Under the pieces are notes generated by a model that was given only the letters and a program-made list of their open reading frames with translations, ran no database searches and was not told the origin of the DNA. Positions 26,085 to 35,147 of a DNA stretch of 64,000 bases are shown piece by piece. Numbering within the stretch: position 1 is the first letter of the stretch; each line of letters begins with the position of its first letter. The stretch covers positions 1-64,000 of the forward strand of contig JACRBT010000001.1 in assembly GCA_016234445.1 (NCBI GenBank), in the 5' to 3' direction. Origin of the DNA: Chloroflexota bacterium (GTDB taxonomy: Bacteria > Chloroflexota > Dehalococcoidia > Tepidiformales > Tepidiformaceae). A program made the position numbers and the translations under genes.

Positions 26085-26591
26085 ATGAGTTCCCCGAGCG
26101 CGCCGGTCGCAACCCCGGGCAGCCGGATCCTCCTGCGCGCGACGAAGTTCGACGGGGCGGCGCACTGGATCCAGCCGTTCACTGTCGTTTCCGACGACGG
26201 CCAGTTGCTGGTGACCCAGTACAAGGCTCGGACGCCGATCTATTCGAGCCGGGGCGAGTTTCGTTCGCCCTACGACAGCCTCGTCTACTTCTGGCGCGAC
26301 CGCTGGTACAACGTCTTCCGGCTTTCGCGGCCTGGCTGCGAACTCGCGCTCTGGTACTGCAACGTCACCACGCCGCCCACCTTCGACGGCTGCCAGCTGA
26401 GCTACGTGGACCTTGACCTGGACGTGGCGGTGCGGCCGAACGGCTGTGTCGACCTCCTGGACGCGGACGAATTCGCGGTCCACCAGCAGAAGTACGGGTA
26501 CCCCCAGAGCGTCATTGCACGAGCGGAAGAGGCGGCCGAAGAGGTGAGCGCCCTGGCCCGGGCGAACGGCTTCCCCTTCAACAAGGGGTAG
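26085..26591 (+). CDS. DUF402 domain protein (Ntdp/FomD fold)
   Basis: 168 aa. The conserved DUF402 core is present: YNVFRL, then LALWYCNVTTPP, YVDLDLDVAVRPNG and VDLLDADEF. Known members hydrolyse nucleoside diphosphates or CMP-phosphonates in a metal-dependent way; the cellular role here is unknown. TATGAT lies 6 nt before the ATG (leaderless). argS follows in the same direction with its own -10. Confidence 0.88.
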   Translation: MSSPSAPVATPGSRILLRATKFDGAAHWIQPFTVVSDDGQLLVTQYKARTPIYSSRGEFRSPYDSLVYFWRDRWYNVFRLSRPGCELALWYCNVTTPPTFDGCQLSYVDLDLDVAVRPNGCVDLLDADEFAVHQQKYGYPQSVIARAEEAAEEVSALARANGFPFNKG

Positions 26592-26655
26592 GGCCAGCAG
26601 TCGGCCGGGCCGCGCGCTTCAACCATCCGGCGATTGCGACTACGCTGTACGTCCT

Positions 26656-28356
26656 ATGCCGGACGTCCGCGACATTCGCCAGCACCTCGAGTCCCTCCTC
26701 GCCAGCGCCGTGAGCGCGGCCATCGCCGCCGGGGACCTGCCCGACGTGGCCATCCCGGGGACGGCCCTGGAGCGACCCAAGGACATCGCCAACGGCGATT
26801 ACGCGAGCACGCTGCCCCTGCGCCTCGCGCGCTCCGCGATGAAGCCGCCGCTGGAGATCGCGAAGGCGATCGCCCGCCACTTCCCGGCGGACCCCGTGGT
26901 TGAGCCGCCTGCGGTCGCGCCTCCGGGGTTCATCAACTTCCGGCTCTCGCAAGGGTTCGTCCAGTCCCAGGTGGAACACATCGTCCGCTTCGGCCCCGCC
27001 TACGCCGACCTGGCACTTGGGAGCGGGAAGAAGGCGCAGGTCGAGTTCGTTTCGGCGAACCCGACGGGGCCCCTGCACGTGGGCAACGGGCGGGGAGCGG
27101 CGATCGGCAGCGCAATGGCGGCCGTTCTCGCGGCGGCCGGGTACGAGGTCGAGCGCGAGTATTACGTCAACGACGCCGGCACCCAGACCGACACGTTCGG
27201 CGAGACGTTGTACGCGCGGTATCAGCAGCAGTTCGGGCGCGACGTGCCCATCCCCGCCGAGGGCTACCCCGGCGAATACATGGCAGAGCTTGCCCGCGAG
27301 ATCAAGGCTCAGGCGGGCGACCGCTTCCTGCGGCCGCCGGGAGAGGCCGGCCCCGCGGACCTCACCGGCCTCGGGATCGAACTGATGGTGCGGTCCATCC
27401 GCCAGACGCTGGTCCGCTTCGGGGTGGAGTACGACCGCTGGTTCAGCGAAAAGTCGCTCTACGACCCGGAAGGCCCGTACGAAGAGGCCATGGGCATCCT
27501 CCGGGCGAACGGCCAGCTGGTCGAGCGCGAGGGCGCCCTCTGGTTCACCTCCAGCGAACTCGGGGAAGAGAAAGACAACGTTGTCGTGCGGTCCGACGGG
27601 CGCCCGACCTACTACGCGAGCGACATCGCCTACCACTACGACAAGTTCGTGCGCCGGGGCTTTTCGCTGGTCATCGACGTCTGGGGCGCGGACCACCACG
27701 GGCATGTGTCGCGCCTGAAGACGGCGACGGCGGCCGTGGGAGGCAACGCCGAGGGCCTCCAGATCCTCCTCTACCAGCTGGTGTTCCTGAAGCGCAGCGG
27801 CGAGGCGGTGAAGCTTTCCAAGCGCGCCGGGGAGCTGGTGACGCTGGACGAACTGATCGATGACGTCGGCAGCGACGCGGCGAAGTTCTTCTTCCTGCTC
27901 CGTTCGCCCGGGGCGCAGATGGACTTCGACCTCGACCTCGCGAAGACCCAGTCGAGCGAGAACCCCGTGTTTTATGTGCAGTACGCCCACGCCCGGCTGG
28001 CGAGCATGCTCGAACGGGCGGCGGAGCAGGGGATCACCCCCGAGGGCGGCGACGTGGGGCTCCTCGTGCAGCCCCAGGAACTCGGTCTCATCCGGGAGAT
28101 GATGCGGTTGACCGAAGTCATCGAGGTGGCGGCGACCACCTTCGAGGCCCAGCACCTGCCCCACTACGCCATGGAGCTGGCGACCGCGTTCCATTCCTTC
28201 AACGACGCCTTCAAGCAGCAGGGAGACTCGTCGCTGAAGGTGCTCACCGAGGACGTGGCGATGACGAAGGCGCGGCTGCGGCTGGTGCTGGCGGCGAAGG
28301 TCGCGCTCGCGCGGGTGCTCGGGCTCATGGGGATGACCGCGCCGGAGCGCATGTAG
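26656..28356 (+). CDS. argS: Arginyl-tRNA synthetase
   Basis: 566 aa. The class I HIGH-type motif is in NPTGPLHVGN (135-144); the KMSKS-like loop is KLSKR (386-390), not the classical form but found in many ArgRS. The N-terminal Add-1 domain and C-terminal DALR anticodon-binding domain are present. TACGCT lies 9 nt before the ATG. The 3' end overlaps the convergent DUF429 gene by 32 nt. Confidence 0.98.
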   Translation: MPDVRDIRQHLESLLASAVSAAIAAGDLPDVAIPGTALERPKDIANGDYASTLPLRLARSAMKPPLEIAKAIARHFPADPVVEPPAVAPPGFINFRLSQGFVQSQVEHIVRFGPAYADLALGSGKKAQVEFVSANPTGPLHVGNGRGAAIGSAMAAVLAAAGYEVEREYYVNDAGTQTDTFGETLYARYQQQFGRDVPIPAEGYPGEYMAELAREIKAQAGDRFLRPPGEAGPADLTGLGIELMVRSIRQTLVRFGVEYDRWFSEKSLYDPEGPYEEAMGILRANGQLVEREGALWFTSSELGEEKDNVVVRSDGRPTYYASDIAYHYDKFVRRGFSLVIDVWGADHHGHVSRLKTATAAVGGNAEGLQILLYQLVFLKRSGEAVKLSKRAGELVTLDELIDDVGSDAAKFFFLLRSPGAQMDFDLDLAKTQSSENPVFYVQYAHARLASMLERAAEQGITPEGGDVGLLVQPQELGLIREMMRLTEVIEVAATTFEAQHLPHYAMELATAFHSFNDAFKQQGDSSLKVLTEDVAMTKARLRLVLAAKVALARVLGLMGMTAPERM

Positions 28357-29110
28357 CCGGCCTCGACGGGAGCGGCCGCGGGACGACGATGTGCCCGCAT
28401 TCGGCGCAGCCGAACATCTCGAACCCGGCAGTTCCTTCCTTCCAGCAGTGGTGGGCGACGAGGGCACACGTGAGCGCGTCGAGGGTGTCCTCAACCGCCT
28501 TGAGTTCGCGGCCGCCGGCGCCATCGAGACTGGCCGGCATCAGCAAGTCCAGCGCCGCAGAACCGAGGACGCCGGGGGTGCGCGCTTCCAGGTATGTCCG
28601 AAGGCGGCGGCGGTACTCGTCCACGCCCTGCCGGCGCCGGGCGATGGCGCCCTTCTTGTAGCGAATGATGTGGTCGAGCCCGAAGAAGACGATATGGGCG
28701 GGATGGGGAAAGACCTCCATTGCGAAGCGGCCGGCAGCCCCCGGCGTGAGCGTGCCCGGGTCGAGGGAGAAGCCACGGTCGATGAGCGCGGCGGCGAGAT
28801 CAGTCCCGGCCATGCCGCCCATGCGCTCGAGGAAGGGACGGTTGGCGGAGTAGGCGCCAGCGTGGAAGCGGCCGAAAACGCGGCCGAGTTCGGCCTCAGC
28901 GCGGCGGCCCGGTTCGACCACGAGCGGGGCGTCGATGGCGGCGACCAAGTCGGGCCCGTAACCCGCGACGAGGGCCGCGAATTCGCCGGGGGCCAGTGTC
29001 GCGGTATCCAGCCGGGCGACGGTCACGCCGGAGGCATCGCCTTCGAGGACACAGACGCCGGATGGGCGGCCCTGCGTCCAGGCGAGGTCGAGGCCAACGA
29101 AGACAGTCAC
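28325..29110 (-). CDS. DUF429 protein with C-terminal CxxC tail
   Basis: 261 aa. N-terminal VFVGLDLAWTQGRPSGVCV and later AIDAPLVV are DUF429 features, a predicted RNase H-like nuclease fold. The C-terminus adds FGCAECGHIVVPRP, a half zinc ribbon. GTG start at 29110, 6 nt after CATACT. The last 32 nt overlap the 3' end of argS on the other strand. Confidence 0.82.
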   Translation of the reverse strand: MTVFVGLDLAWTQGRPSGVCVLEGDASGVTVARLDTATLAPGEFAALVAGYGPDLVAAIDAPLVVEPGRRAEAELGRVFGRFHAGAYSANRPFLERMGGMAGTDLAAALIDRGFSLDPGTLTPGAAGRFAMEVFPHPAHIVFFGLDHIIRYKKGAIARRRQGVDEYRRRLRTYLEARTPGVLGSAALDLLMPASLDGAGGRELKAVEDTLDALTCALVAHHCWKEGTAGFEMFGCAECGHIVVPRPLPSRPATCAPARSSP

Positions 29111-29168
29111 GCGCAGAGTATGCCTGAGCCGCGCCCGTAGCCGTGGCGGGCGGTAGTCTGCGGCGAAG

Positions 29169-29984
29169 ATGACCGACATGGCGCCACCACTGTCGACGAC
29201 GGGCAAGACCGCCCTGGGGGTTGCGCGCCTCTGCGCCGCCGCCGCACGGGAGATCATGCGCGAGGCGTTCGGGCGCGCGGGGGTCACGGCCGTCAAGGGC
29301 CGCGGCAACGTCCTCACCGAGACGGACATGGCGGTCGAGCGGGTGACGCACGAGATCCTCGGGCGCGAATACCCCTCCCACGCGATCCTCAGCGAAGAGA
29401 CCGCCGCCGAGGTCCGCAGCGATGGCTGGATGTGGGTTGTCGACCCCGTCGACGGGACGAAGAACTTCTCCCGCGGGATCCCCCACTTCTGCTACAACAT
29501 CGCCCTCTGCCACGAGTCGGAACCGGTAACGGCGCTGACGTTGCAGCCCTTACTGGACGAGGAGTTCGCCGCCGAGGCCGGCCGTGGCTGCACCCTGAAC
29601 GGCACCCCCGTGACCGTGTCGGGGGTTGAGACGGTCCGCGACTCGGTCTTCGCGATGGACATGGGCTACGACGACCGCCGCGGACGGCGCCAGCTGGAAA
29701 CCGCGCTCAGCCTCTGGCCGGGGATGCAGTCGTTGCGGGTGCCGGGGTCGGCGGCGCTGGGGATGGCCTACGTTGCCGCGGGCCGCTGGGACATCTTCGT
29801 CCACGCGAACATGCAGCCGTGGGACGTCGCCGCGGGCCTGCTCCTCGTCCGGGAAGCAGGCGGCGTCGTGACCGGGCGCGAGGGCGAACGGGCGACGATC
29901 TACTCCGAGGGCGTGGTCGCGGCGACGCCGGGGGTGCACGCGGACTTCCTGTCGCTGGCGGGCCATCGCCCCTGGCGGGCATAG
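29169..29984 (+). CDS. Inositol monophosphatase-family phosphatase
   Basis: 271 aa. Metal-site motifs LSEETA (Glu76/77) and VDPVDGTKNF (Asp92, Asp95) plus PWDVAAG near 218-224. The family includes inositol-1-phosphatase, 3'-phosphoadenosine phosphatase (CysQ), histidinol-phosphatase and fructose-1,6-bisphosphatase; which is unclear. A CysQ role would suit the sulfate genes elsewhere in the window, but they are 18 kb away. TAGTCT lies 9 nt before the ATG. Confidence 0.92.
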   Translation: MTDMAPPLSTTGKTALGVARLCAAAAREIMREAFGRAGVTAVKGRGNVLTETDMAVERVTHEILGREYPSHAILSEETAAEVRSDGWMWVVDPVDGTKNFSRGIPHFCYNIALCHESEPVTALTLQPLLDEEFAAEAGRGCTLNGTPVTVSGVETVRDSVFAMDMGYDDRRGRRQLETALSLWPGMQSLRVPGSAALGMAYVAAGRWDIFVHANMQPWDVAAGLLLVREAGGVVTGREGERATIYSEGVVAATPGVHADFLSLAGHRPWRA

Positions 29985-30012
29985 CGGCCGGCGAGAGCAG
30001 GCCGGGCAGGAT

Positions 30013-30915
30013 TCAAGCGGCAGAGACGAAGAGCAACGCGAGCACGGCGCTGCCGGCGGCCAGCACCCCGAACAATCCGTCGCGACCGAGCCTCGGAGCG
30101 ACGGTTCGGCTGGCGATACCCACCGCGGCGGCAAGAACGGCTGCTGCGATGGCGCGGCCGGGCGATTCGAACCAGAGGACGGCGACCGCGGCGACGGCCG
30201 CCCCGCCGAAGAGGCCGACGCTCAACACCCGCGCCGCGGGTTCTCCCGCGCGACCCGCCAGGCCGGCGTGGAGGCCAGCGGCATCCGGGGCCTGGTTCGC
30301 CAGGTGGAGCGCGAGCCCGAGGATGCCGCCAAGCGGGAACTCCCACCACAGCAGCGGATCCCATTCGCCAGCGGCAAGGAACACCCATGCGGGGATGAGC
30401 GGCAGGGCGAGAGCAAACGGTAGCCAGCTCAAGGGGGTCCGCTTGAAGTAGGCGTCGTACGCCAGCCCGCAGGTGAGCCCGGCCACGCCCGTCAGCCAGG
30501 CGGCCGGCCCGAACCACGCCGTGGCTGCCAGGCCGGCGCCAGCGAACGCACCGGCGAGAACCATCGCCTTGCGCCAGGAGATGAGGCCACTGGGGATGGC
30601 CTTCCACGGCTTCTCGACCTCATCGGCGTCGCGGTCAAAGACGTCGTTTGCGAGGCCGATCGAGAATTGGAAGCAGAGCATGCCGCCACCAAGGCTTGCG
30701 TAGAGCCAGGGGCTGGGATCGCCGCCGGCGAAGGGGACGAGGGCCACGGTGAGCCCGGCGACGAGAAACGATGGGAACGGATGCACGACGCGGAGGCGCG
30801 AGAGCCAGGCCGAGGCGTGCGCCGGGCGTCCCCCGGCGGTCGCGCGGGCGGCCACCCTCGCCGATCGCGGGGAGTGAGGGTTCCCGGCTCGGCGCCGGCT
30901 CGTTCGGCGTGGCAT
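30013..30915 (-). CDS. UbiA-family prenyltransferase
   Basis: 300 aa with about eight or nine transmembrane helices. The first Asp-rich motif is NDVFDRDAD (residues 90-98), which binds the prenyl diphosphate; the second is degenerate (GLAYDAYFKRTPLS). Members prenylate quinone precursors, haem or glycerol phosphate; the acceptor is unknown. The start (MPRRTS) is chosen because TAGACT lies 7 nt upstream of the ATG at 30915. Divergent from cinA. Confidence 0.86.
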   Translation of the reverse strand: MPRRTSRRRAGNPHSPRSARVAARATAGGRPAHASAWLSRLRVVHPFPSFLVAGLTVALVPFAGGDPSPWLYASLGGGMLCFQFSIGLANDVFDRDADEVEKPWKAIPSGLISWRKAMVLAGAFAGAGLAATAWFGPAAWLTGVAGLTCGLAYDAYFKRTPLSWLPFALALPLIPAWVFLAAGEWDPLLWWEFPLGGILGLALHLANQAPDAAGLHAGLAGRAGEPAARVLSVGLFGGAAVAAVAVLWFESPGRAIAAAVLAAAVGIASRTVAPRLGRDGLFGVLAAGSAVLALLFVSAA

Positions 30916-30982
30916 ACGGAGGAGTCTACAGGCTTGCGGAAGGGGAACTCGACTGAGGCGCGGGTGCTGTAGACTTGCCCGC

Positions 30983-32221
30983 GTGAAAGCGGAAATCATC
31001 GCCATCGGCACCGAGATCCTGCTCGGGGAGATCATCGACACCAACAGCGCCCACATCGCCCAGCAACTCCCGGAACTGGGCATCGACCTCAACTACAAGA
31101 CGGTCGTGGGCGACAACATGGGCCGCATTTCGGAGACGTTCCGGCGCGCCTGGGACCGCTCCGACCTGATCATCATGACCGGCGGACTGGGGCCGACCGA
31201 AGACGACATGACCCGCGAGGGGATCTGCGCGCTCCTCGGCGAAGAGCCGGTGGTCGACCCCATGCTCGAAAAGCGGCTGCGGGCGTTCTTCGAAGGCCGC
31301 GGCTACGTGATGCCGCCCTCGAACATCAAGCAGGCCTGGCTCATCCCGAGCGGTCGGGCGCTGGACAACCCCCGGGGCACCGCCCCCGGCTGGTGGGTCG
31401 AACGCGACGGCCGGATCATTGTCGCGATGCCCGGGGTCCCGCCCGAGATGGAACGGATGTGGGCGAACGAGGTGCGGCCCGAACTCGAACGCCGCTCCGA
31501 CGGCGAGGTCCTCGTCACCCGGACGGTGAAGACGGTCGGGATCGGCGAGGGCTCAGTCGACGAGATGGCCAAGCACCTCTACGGGACGCCGGGGATCGGC
31601 ATCGGCACCTACGCGCGGGCGGACGGCGTCCACCTCCGCATCGGGGCGAAGGGCCGCAGCCGGGAGGAGGCGTGGGAACGCATCCGGCCGGTCGAAGAGG
31701 AACTGCGGAGCATCTTTGGCAGCGCGATCTGGGGCTACGACGACGAGACCTTCGAGGGCTACATCGCCGACCAGATGCACGAGCGCGGCCAGACGCTGGC
31801 GGTGATGGAGTCATGCACCGGCGGCCTGCTTTCGAGCACGCTGACGGACGTGCCGGGGTCGACGCAGTACTTTACGGCGGGCCTTGTGACCTACCACGCC
31901 CAGCAGAAGATCGACGCCGGGGTGCCGGTCGAGGTCATCGAAGAGTTCGGCGTGATCTCGCAGGAGACGGCGAAGGCGATGGCCCAGGCCGTCCGCGAGC
32001 GCTACCGCACGGACTACGGTATCGGCGTCACCGGCGTGGCCGGCCCCGATCCGGCCGACGGCGTGGCCCCGGGCACGGTCCACGTCGCCGTGGCGACCCC
32101 CGAAGGCGGGGTGCACGCGCTTTCGATGACCATGAACACCGGCCGGGCAGCCGTGAAGCGCCGGGCGGTGACGACGAGCCTGTTGCTGCTGCGAAGGGCG
32201 CTGCTCGGCGAGGCTCGCTGA
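30983..32221 (+). CDS. cinA: CinA family protein (nicotinamide-nucleotide amidase type)
   Basis: 412 aa. N-terminal molybdopterin-binding-like (COG1058) domain with EIIAIGTEILLGEIIDTNS and MTGGLGPTEDD, and a C-terminal amidase (PncC) domain with VMESCTGGLLSSTLTDVPGS and GVTGVAGPDP. Full-length CinA hydrolyses ADP-ribose and deamidates NMN in NAD recycling. GTG start, 7 nt after TAGACT (30970-30975). Confidence 0.96.
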   Translation: MKAEIIAIGTEILLGEIIDTNSAHIAQQLPELGIDLNYKTVVGDNMGRISETFRRAWDRSDLIIMTGGLGPTEDDMTREGICALLGEEPVVDPMLEKRLRAFFEGRGYVMPPSNIKQAWLIPSGRALDNPRGTAPGWWVERDGRIIVAMPGVPPEMERMWANEVRPELERRSDGEVLVTRTVKTVGIGEGSVDEMAKHLYGTPGIGIGTYARADGVHLRIGAKGRSREEAWERIRPVEEELRSIFGSAIWGYDDETFEGYIADQMHERGQTLAVMESCTGGLLSSTLTDVPGSTQYFTAGLVTYHAQQKIDAGVPVEVIEEFGVISQETAKAMAQAVRERYRTDYGIGVTGVAGPDPADGVAPGTVHVAVATPEGGVHALSMTMNTGRAAVKRRAVTTSLLLLRRALLGEAR

Positions 32222-32224
32222 GCC

Positions 32225-33379
32225 CTAGCGGGGAAGCCCGAGGCCCCGGGTGGCGATGATGTTGCGCTGGATTTCGCTGGTGCCGCCGGCGATGGTGCGG
32301 GGGACCGTCGTCAGGTAGGTGAGGGCGAACTGGGCCTGGAGCTTCGCGTGGGGAGACCCGGGCATGAGGGCGCCTGCCATCCCGAGGGCGTGGAGGCCGG
32401 AGTTGGCGATCCGCTGGTCGAGTTCGCTGAGAAAGAGCTTGAGCAGGCTCGCTTCCTGGTTGGGGACGCCCCCCGATGCGAGGATGCTCGCCACCCGGTA
32501 ACTCAGCATGCTCGCCACGCGGACGCTAACCGCGAGGTCGGCCACGCGGGTGCGATGCACTTCGGCAGCCGTCCCGGTGTCGCGGAGGAAGGCGCAGAGG
32601 TCGTCGATGGCTCTCCGCGGGGCGCCGGTGTTGGCGATGTTCGAGCGTTCGAGGTCGAGCGTGGTGGTGGCGAGGTACCAGCCGCGGTTCACCTCGCCGA
32701 GGAGCGATTCCGCCGGCATCCGGACGCCGTCGAAGAAGAATTGGCCGAAGCCCTTGCGCCCGGCGATGTTGAGCAACGGCTGGAAGCTCACGCCCGGCGA
32801 CTTGAGGTCAAGCAAGAAGTAGCTGATCCCCTTGTGCTTGGGCACTTCCGGGTCGGTGCGGGCGAGGAGGTACATCCAGTCGGCGTAGTGGCCGTGGCTG
32901 GTCCAGATCTTGGTGCCGTTGAGTACCCAGTCGTCACCGTCGCGGACGGCGGTCGTCTGGAGGCTGGCGAGGTCGGAGCCGGAGCCGGGTTCGCTGAAGC
33001 CCTGGCACCAGACCGCGTCCCAGTTGGTGATGCCGGGGAGGTGGCGGCGTTTCTGTTCGGGGGTGCCGTACATCATGATCGTCGGGCCGGCATAGCCGAC
33101 GGCCGGACCGCGGCCGCCGCTCGGGGCGCGGGCATAGGCCATCTCTTCGCCGAAGACCAGTTGCTCGACTGAGCCAAGAGCCATGCCGCCGTACTCGGCC
33201 GGCCACGACGGTGCGATCCAGCCCTTCGCCGCCATCCGCTTGTTGAAGGCGCGAAGCTTCTCCGGCTCCTCCTCCTCGGCGTAGAAGAAGCCCTCGATGT
33301 CGGGCGTGACGTTGTCGCGAAGCCAGTCGCGGACTTCGACCCGGAGGGCTTCCTGGGCGGGAGAGAGGCGGAACTCCAT
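32225..33379 (-). CDS. Acyl-CoA dehydrogenase
   Basis: 384-aa flavoenzyme. It has the N-terminal helical domain, a middle domain with QGFSEPGSGSDLASL and WVLNGTKIWTS (FAD/substrate loops), and a C-terminal helical domain with RTIAGGTSEIQRNIIATRGLGLPR. Predicted to oxidise an acyl-CoA at C2-C3 in a beta-oxidation-like route; the closest style is the large actinobacterial/Chloroflexi family used on branched or cyclic acyl-CoAs. ATG 8 nt after TATACT, leaderless. Ends 4 nt from the cinA stop. Confidence 0.95.
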   Translation of the reverse strand: MEFRLSPAQEALRVEVRDWLRDNVTPDIEGFFYAEEEEPEKLRAFNKRMAAKGWIAPSWPAEYGGMALGSVEQLVFGEEMAYARAPSGGRGPAVGYAGPTIMMYGTPEQKRRHLPGITNWDAVWCQGFSEPGSGSDLASLQTTAVRDGDDWVLNGTKIWTSHGHYADWMYLLARTDPEVPKHKGISYFLLDLKSPGVSFQPLLNIAGRKGFGQFFFDGVRMPAESLLGEVNRGWYLATTTLDLERSNIANTGAPRRAIDDLCAFLRDTGTAAEVHRTRVADLAVSVRVASMLSYRVASILASGGVPNQEASLLKLFLSELDQRIANSGLHALGMAGALMPGSPHAKLQAQFALTYLTTVPRTIAGGTSEIQRNIIATRGLGLPR

Positions 33380-33399
33380 GGCGCGCCAGTATACGGCGG

Positions 33400-33957
33400 T
33401 CAGCCCGTGGAGGGATGGGCCTGCCGGAGGCGTTCGAGTTCAGGGGCAGCCTCGGCCAGGCGGGCGACCCGGTGGAGGTGGTCGCCGTCGAGCCAGCGGT
33501 TGCGGGGCCAGTCGACGAGGAAGACCGCGGGCAGCAGTTCGGCGAGCCAGCGGGCGGTGTGGGGGTCGTCCTCGAAGTGGGCCACGGCGCCGAGCTCGAC
33601 CACCCGGCGGGCCTTGAACTGGGCTGACTTTTCCCGCCAGTGGGGGCGCATGTGGAGCGGCGGGACTGTGCCGAAGTGGCGTTCGAACCAGTGTTCGGTG
33701 AGGCCGCGCGCGACTTCGGCCCGGGCCGTGACGACGTGGCATTCGAACGTCCCGGCGATTTGACGGAAGCCCTCGACCGCCCCCGGCATCGGCTTGCGGC
33801 CGAGGTAGCGCCAGCGTTCGGTCATCCAGAGAAGGTTGCGGTGGCCTTCGCCGTCGCGGCGCTTGTGCTGGCCCTTGCCGGGGTTGATCCCGAAGGGCGG
33901 GCGACAAAGGACGCCGTCGAGGTCGAAGGTCACCACGGGACGCGAGGGGGCAGTCAC
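33400..33957 (-). CDS. HAD-like hydrolase / nucleotidase-like protein
   Basis: 185 aa. HAD motif I is TFDLDGVLC (Asp12, Asp14), motif II is likely VVTARAE near residue 76 and a terminal acidic motif FEDDPHTA is near 130. No cap domain of note. Similar to uncharacterised 5'-nucleotidase-like small HADs. GTG start 6 nt after TAGCAT. Substrate unknown. Confidence 0.83.
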   Translation of the reverse strand: MTAPSRPVVTFDLDGVLCRPPFGINPGKGQHKRRDGEGHRNLLWMTERWRYLGRKPMPGAVEGFRQIAGTFECHVVTARAEVARGLTEHWFERHFGTVPPLHMRPHWREKSAQFKARRVVELGAVAHFEDDPHTARWLAELLPAVFLVDWPRNRWLDGDHLHRVARLAEAAPELERLRQAHPSTG

Positions 33958-34012
33958 CGTGCCATGCTAGCGGGTGGCGCGTAGCCGTTCGAACCGTAAG
34001 TGTTTCCCGGCG

Positions 34013-34774
34013 ATGGACATGCTCGAAGTGGCGGGGCTGGCGGCGGCGGCGTTCGCGGCGGGGGCGATCAACGCGGTCGCGGGGGGAGGGTCGCTGATCA
34101 GCTTCCCGGCGCTGCTCGCGGCTGGCTACCCGTCGAAGGCGGCGAACGTCACAAACTCGGTGGCGCTGTGGCCGGGCTACGCGGGCGGCTCGCTGGGCTA
34201 CCGGGACGAACTCGGGCGGCAGCGGCGGAGGGTGGCCCTGCTGACGCTGCCGAGCATCCTCGGGGCGCTGGCCGGTTCGGCGATCCTGCTTTCGACGCCG
34301 GAGTCCGCCTTCGACCGGATCGTGCCCTTCCTCATCCTCTTTGCCTGCGGGCTGATGGCGTTCCAGGACGGCCTCGGGCGGTTCGCGGCGCGGCATCAGC
34401 TCCGGGCGCGGGACGAAGCGCACGTGCCGCTCTTCTTGCACGGCGGGATCTTCCTCCTGGCTATCTACGGGGCCTACTTCGGGGCCGGGCTGGGGATCCT
34501 GACGCTGGCGGTCCTGGGCATCCTCCTCCCGGACGAAATCCAGCATTCGAACGCCCTCAAGGGCATGCTCTCGCTGCTGATCAACGCGGCGGCGGTGGTC
34601 TACTTCGCGTTCTTCGGGCCGGTGGAATGGGCCGCGGCGGGTGTGATGGCGGTTGGCGCGCTGGCCGGGGGCTACCTCGGCGTGGGCGTGGCCCGGCGGC
34701 TGGGCCGGCGGTGGCTCCGGGTCTCGGTCATCGCCTACGGGCTCGTGGTGGCGGCAGTCCTTCTCGTCCGCTAA
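34013..34774 (+). CDS. TSUP/TauE-SafE family membrane exporter
   Basis: 253 aa with seven to eight hydrophobic segments. The signature GAINAVAGGGSLISFPALLAAGY near the N-terminus and the second-half GAYFGAGLGILTLAVLG show the TauE/SafE (sulfite/organosulfonate exporter) family. Substrate unknown. Start at ATG 34013; an in-frame ATG follows two codons later. Confidence 0.92.
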   Translation: MDMLEVAGLAAAAFAAGAINAVAGGGSLISFPALLAAGYPSKAANVTNSVALWPGYAGGSLGYRDELGRQRRRVALLTLPSILGALAGSAILLSTPESAFDRIVPFLILFACGLMAFQDGLGRFAARHQLRARDEAHVPLFLHGGIFLLAIYGAYFGAGLGILTLAVLGILLPDEIQHSNALKGMLSLLINAAAVVYFAFFGPVEWAAAGVMAVGALAGGYLGVGVARRLGRRWLRVSVIAYGLVVAAVLLVR

Positions 34775-34815
34775 GGCCGCGCCCGGCGACGTTCGTGCCG
34801 AAGGGAGCGCCGCCC

Positions 34816-34821
34816 TATAAT
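34816..34821 (+). promoter_or_regulatory. Perfect TATAAT -10 element
   Basis: Consensus -10 hexamer 29 nt before the ATG of the 95-aa gene. GGGGAG at about 34838 acts as ribosome binding site, so this unit has a conventional leader, unlike many neighbours. Confidence 0.75.
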
Positions 34822-34850
34822 CACGGGCATTGCCCCCGGGGAGATTGCCC

Positions 34851-35138
34851 ATGGCCCTCTTTGCTGTGCGCCTCGTGTCGCGCCAACCCACCGAAATCCC
34901 CGCCGACCAGTGGCAGGCGATCGTCGCCGACCAGTTGCGGGCGGTCCGCGCGAACTACGACCAGGGAAAGCTCCGGGCGATCTACCGGGAAGCCGGGACG
35001 GGCGTGCTCGCGATCTACGACGTGAGCGACGCGCGCGAATTGGACACCGTCCTCGCCCAGCTGCCCATGTGGCGGTACTTCCACGAAGTCGAAGTGCGGG
35101 CACTCTGGGACATGGTCCCGGCACTGCCGAGCGCCTAG
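34851..35138 (+). CDS. Muconolactone isomerase-like small protein
   Basis: 95 aa, a ferredoxin-like alpha/beta barrel domain. The pattern MALFAVRLVSRQPTEIP, GKLRAIYREAGTGVLAIYDV and ELDTVLAQLPMWRYF fits the muconolactone delta-isomerase-like family. No strict catalytic residues can be confirmed. First gene of a unit with a flavin reductase-like gene (9 nt after) and an ABM monooxygenase. Confidence 0.7.
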   Translation: MALFAVRLVSRQPTEIPADQWQAIVADQLRAVRANYDQGKLRAIYREAGTGVLAIYDVSDARELDTVLAQLPMWRYFHEVEVRALWDMVPALPSA

Positions 35139-35147
35139 GAGCCGACG

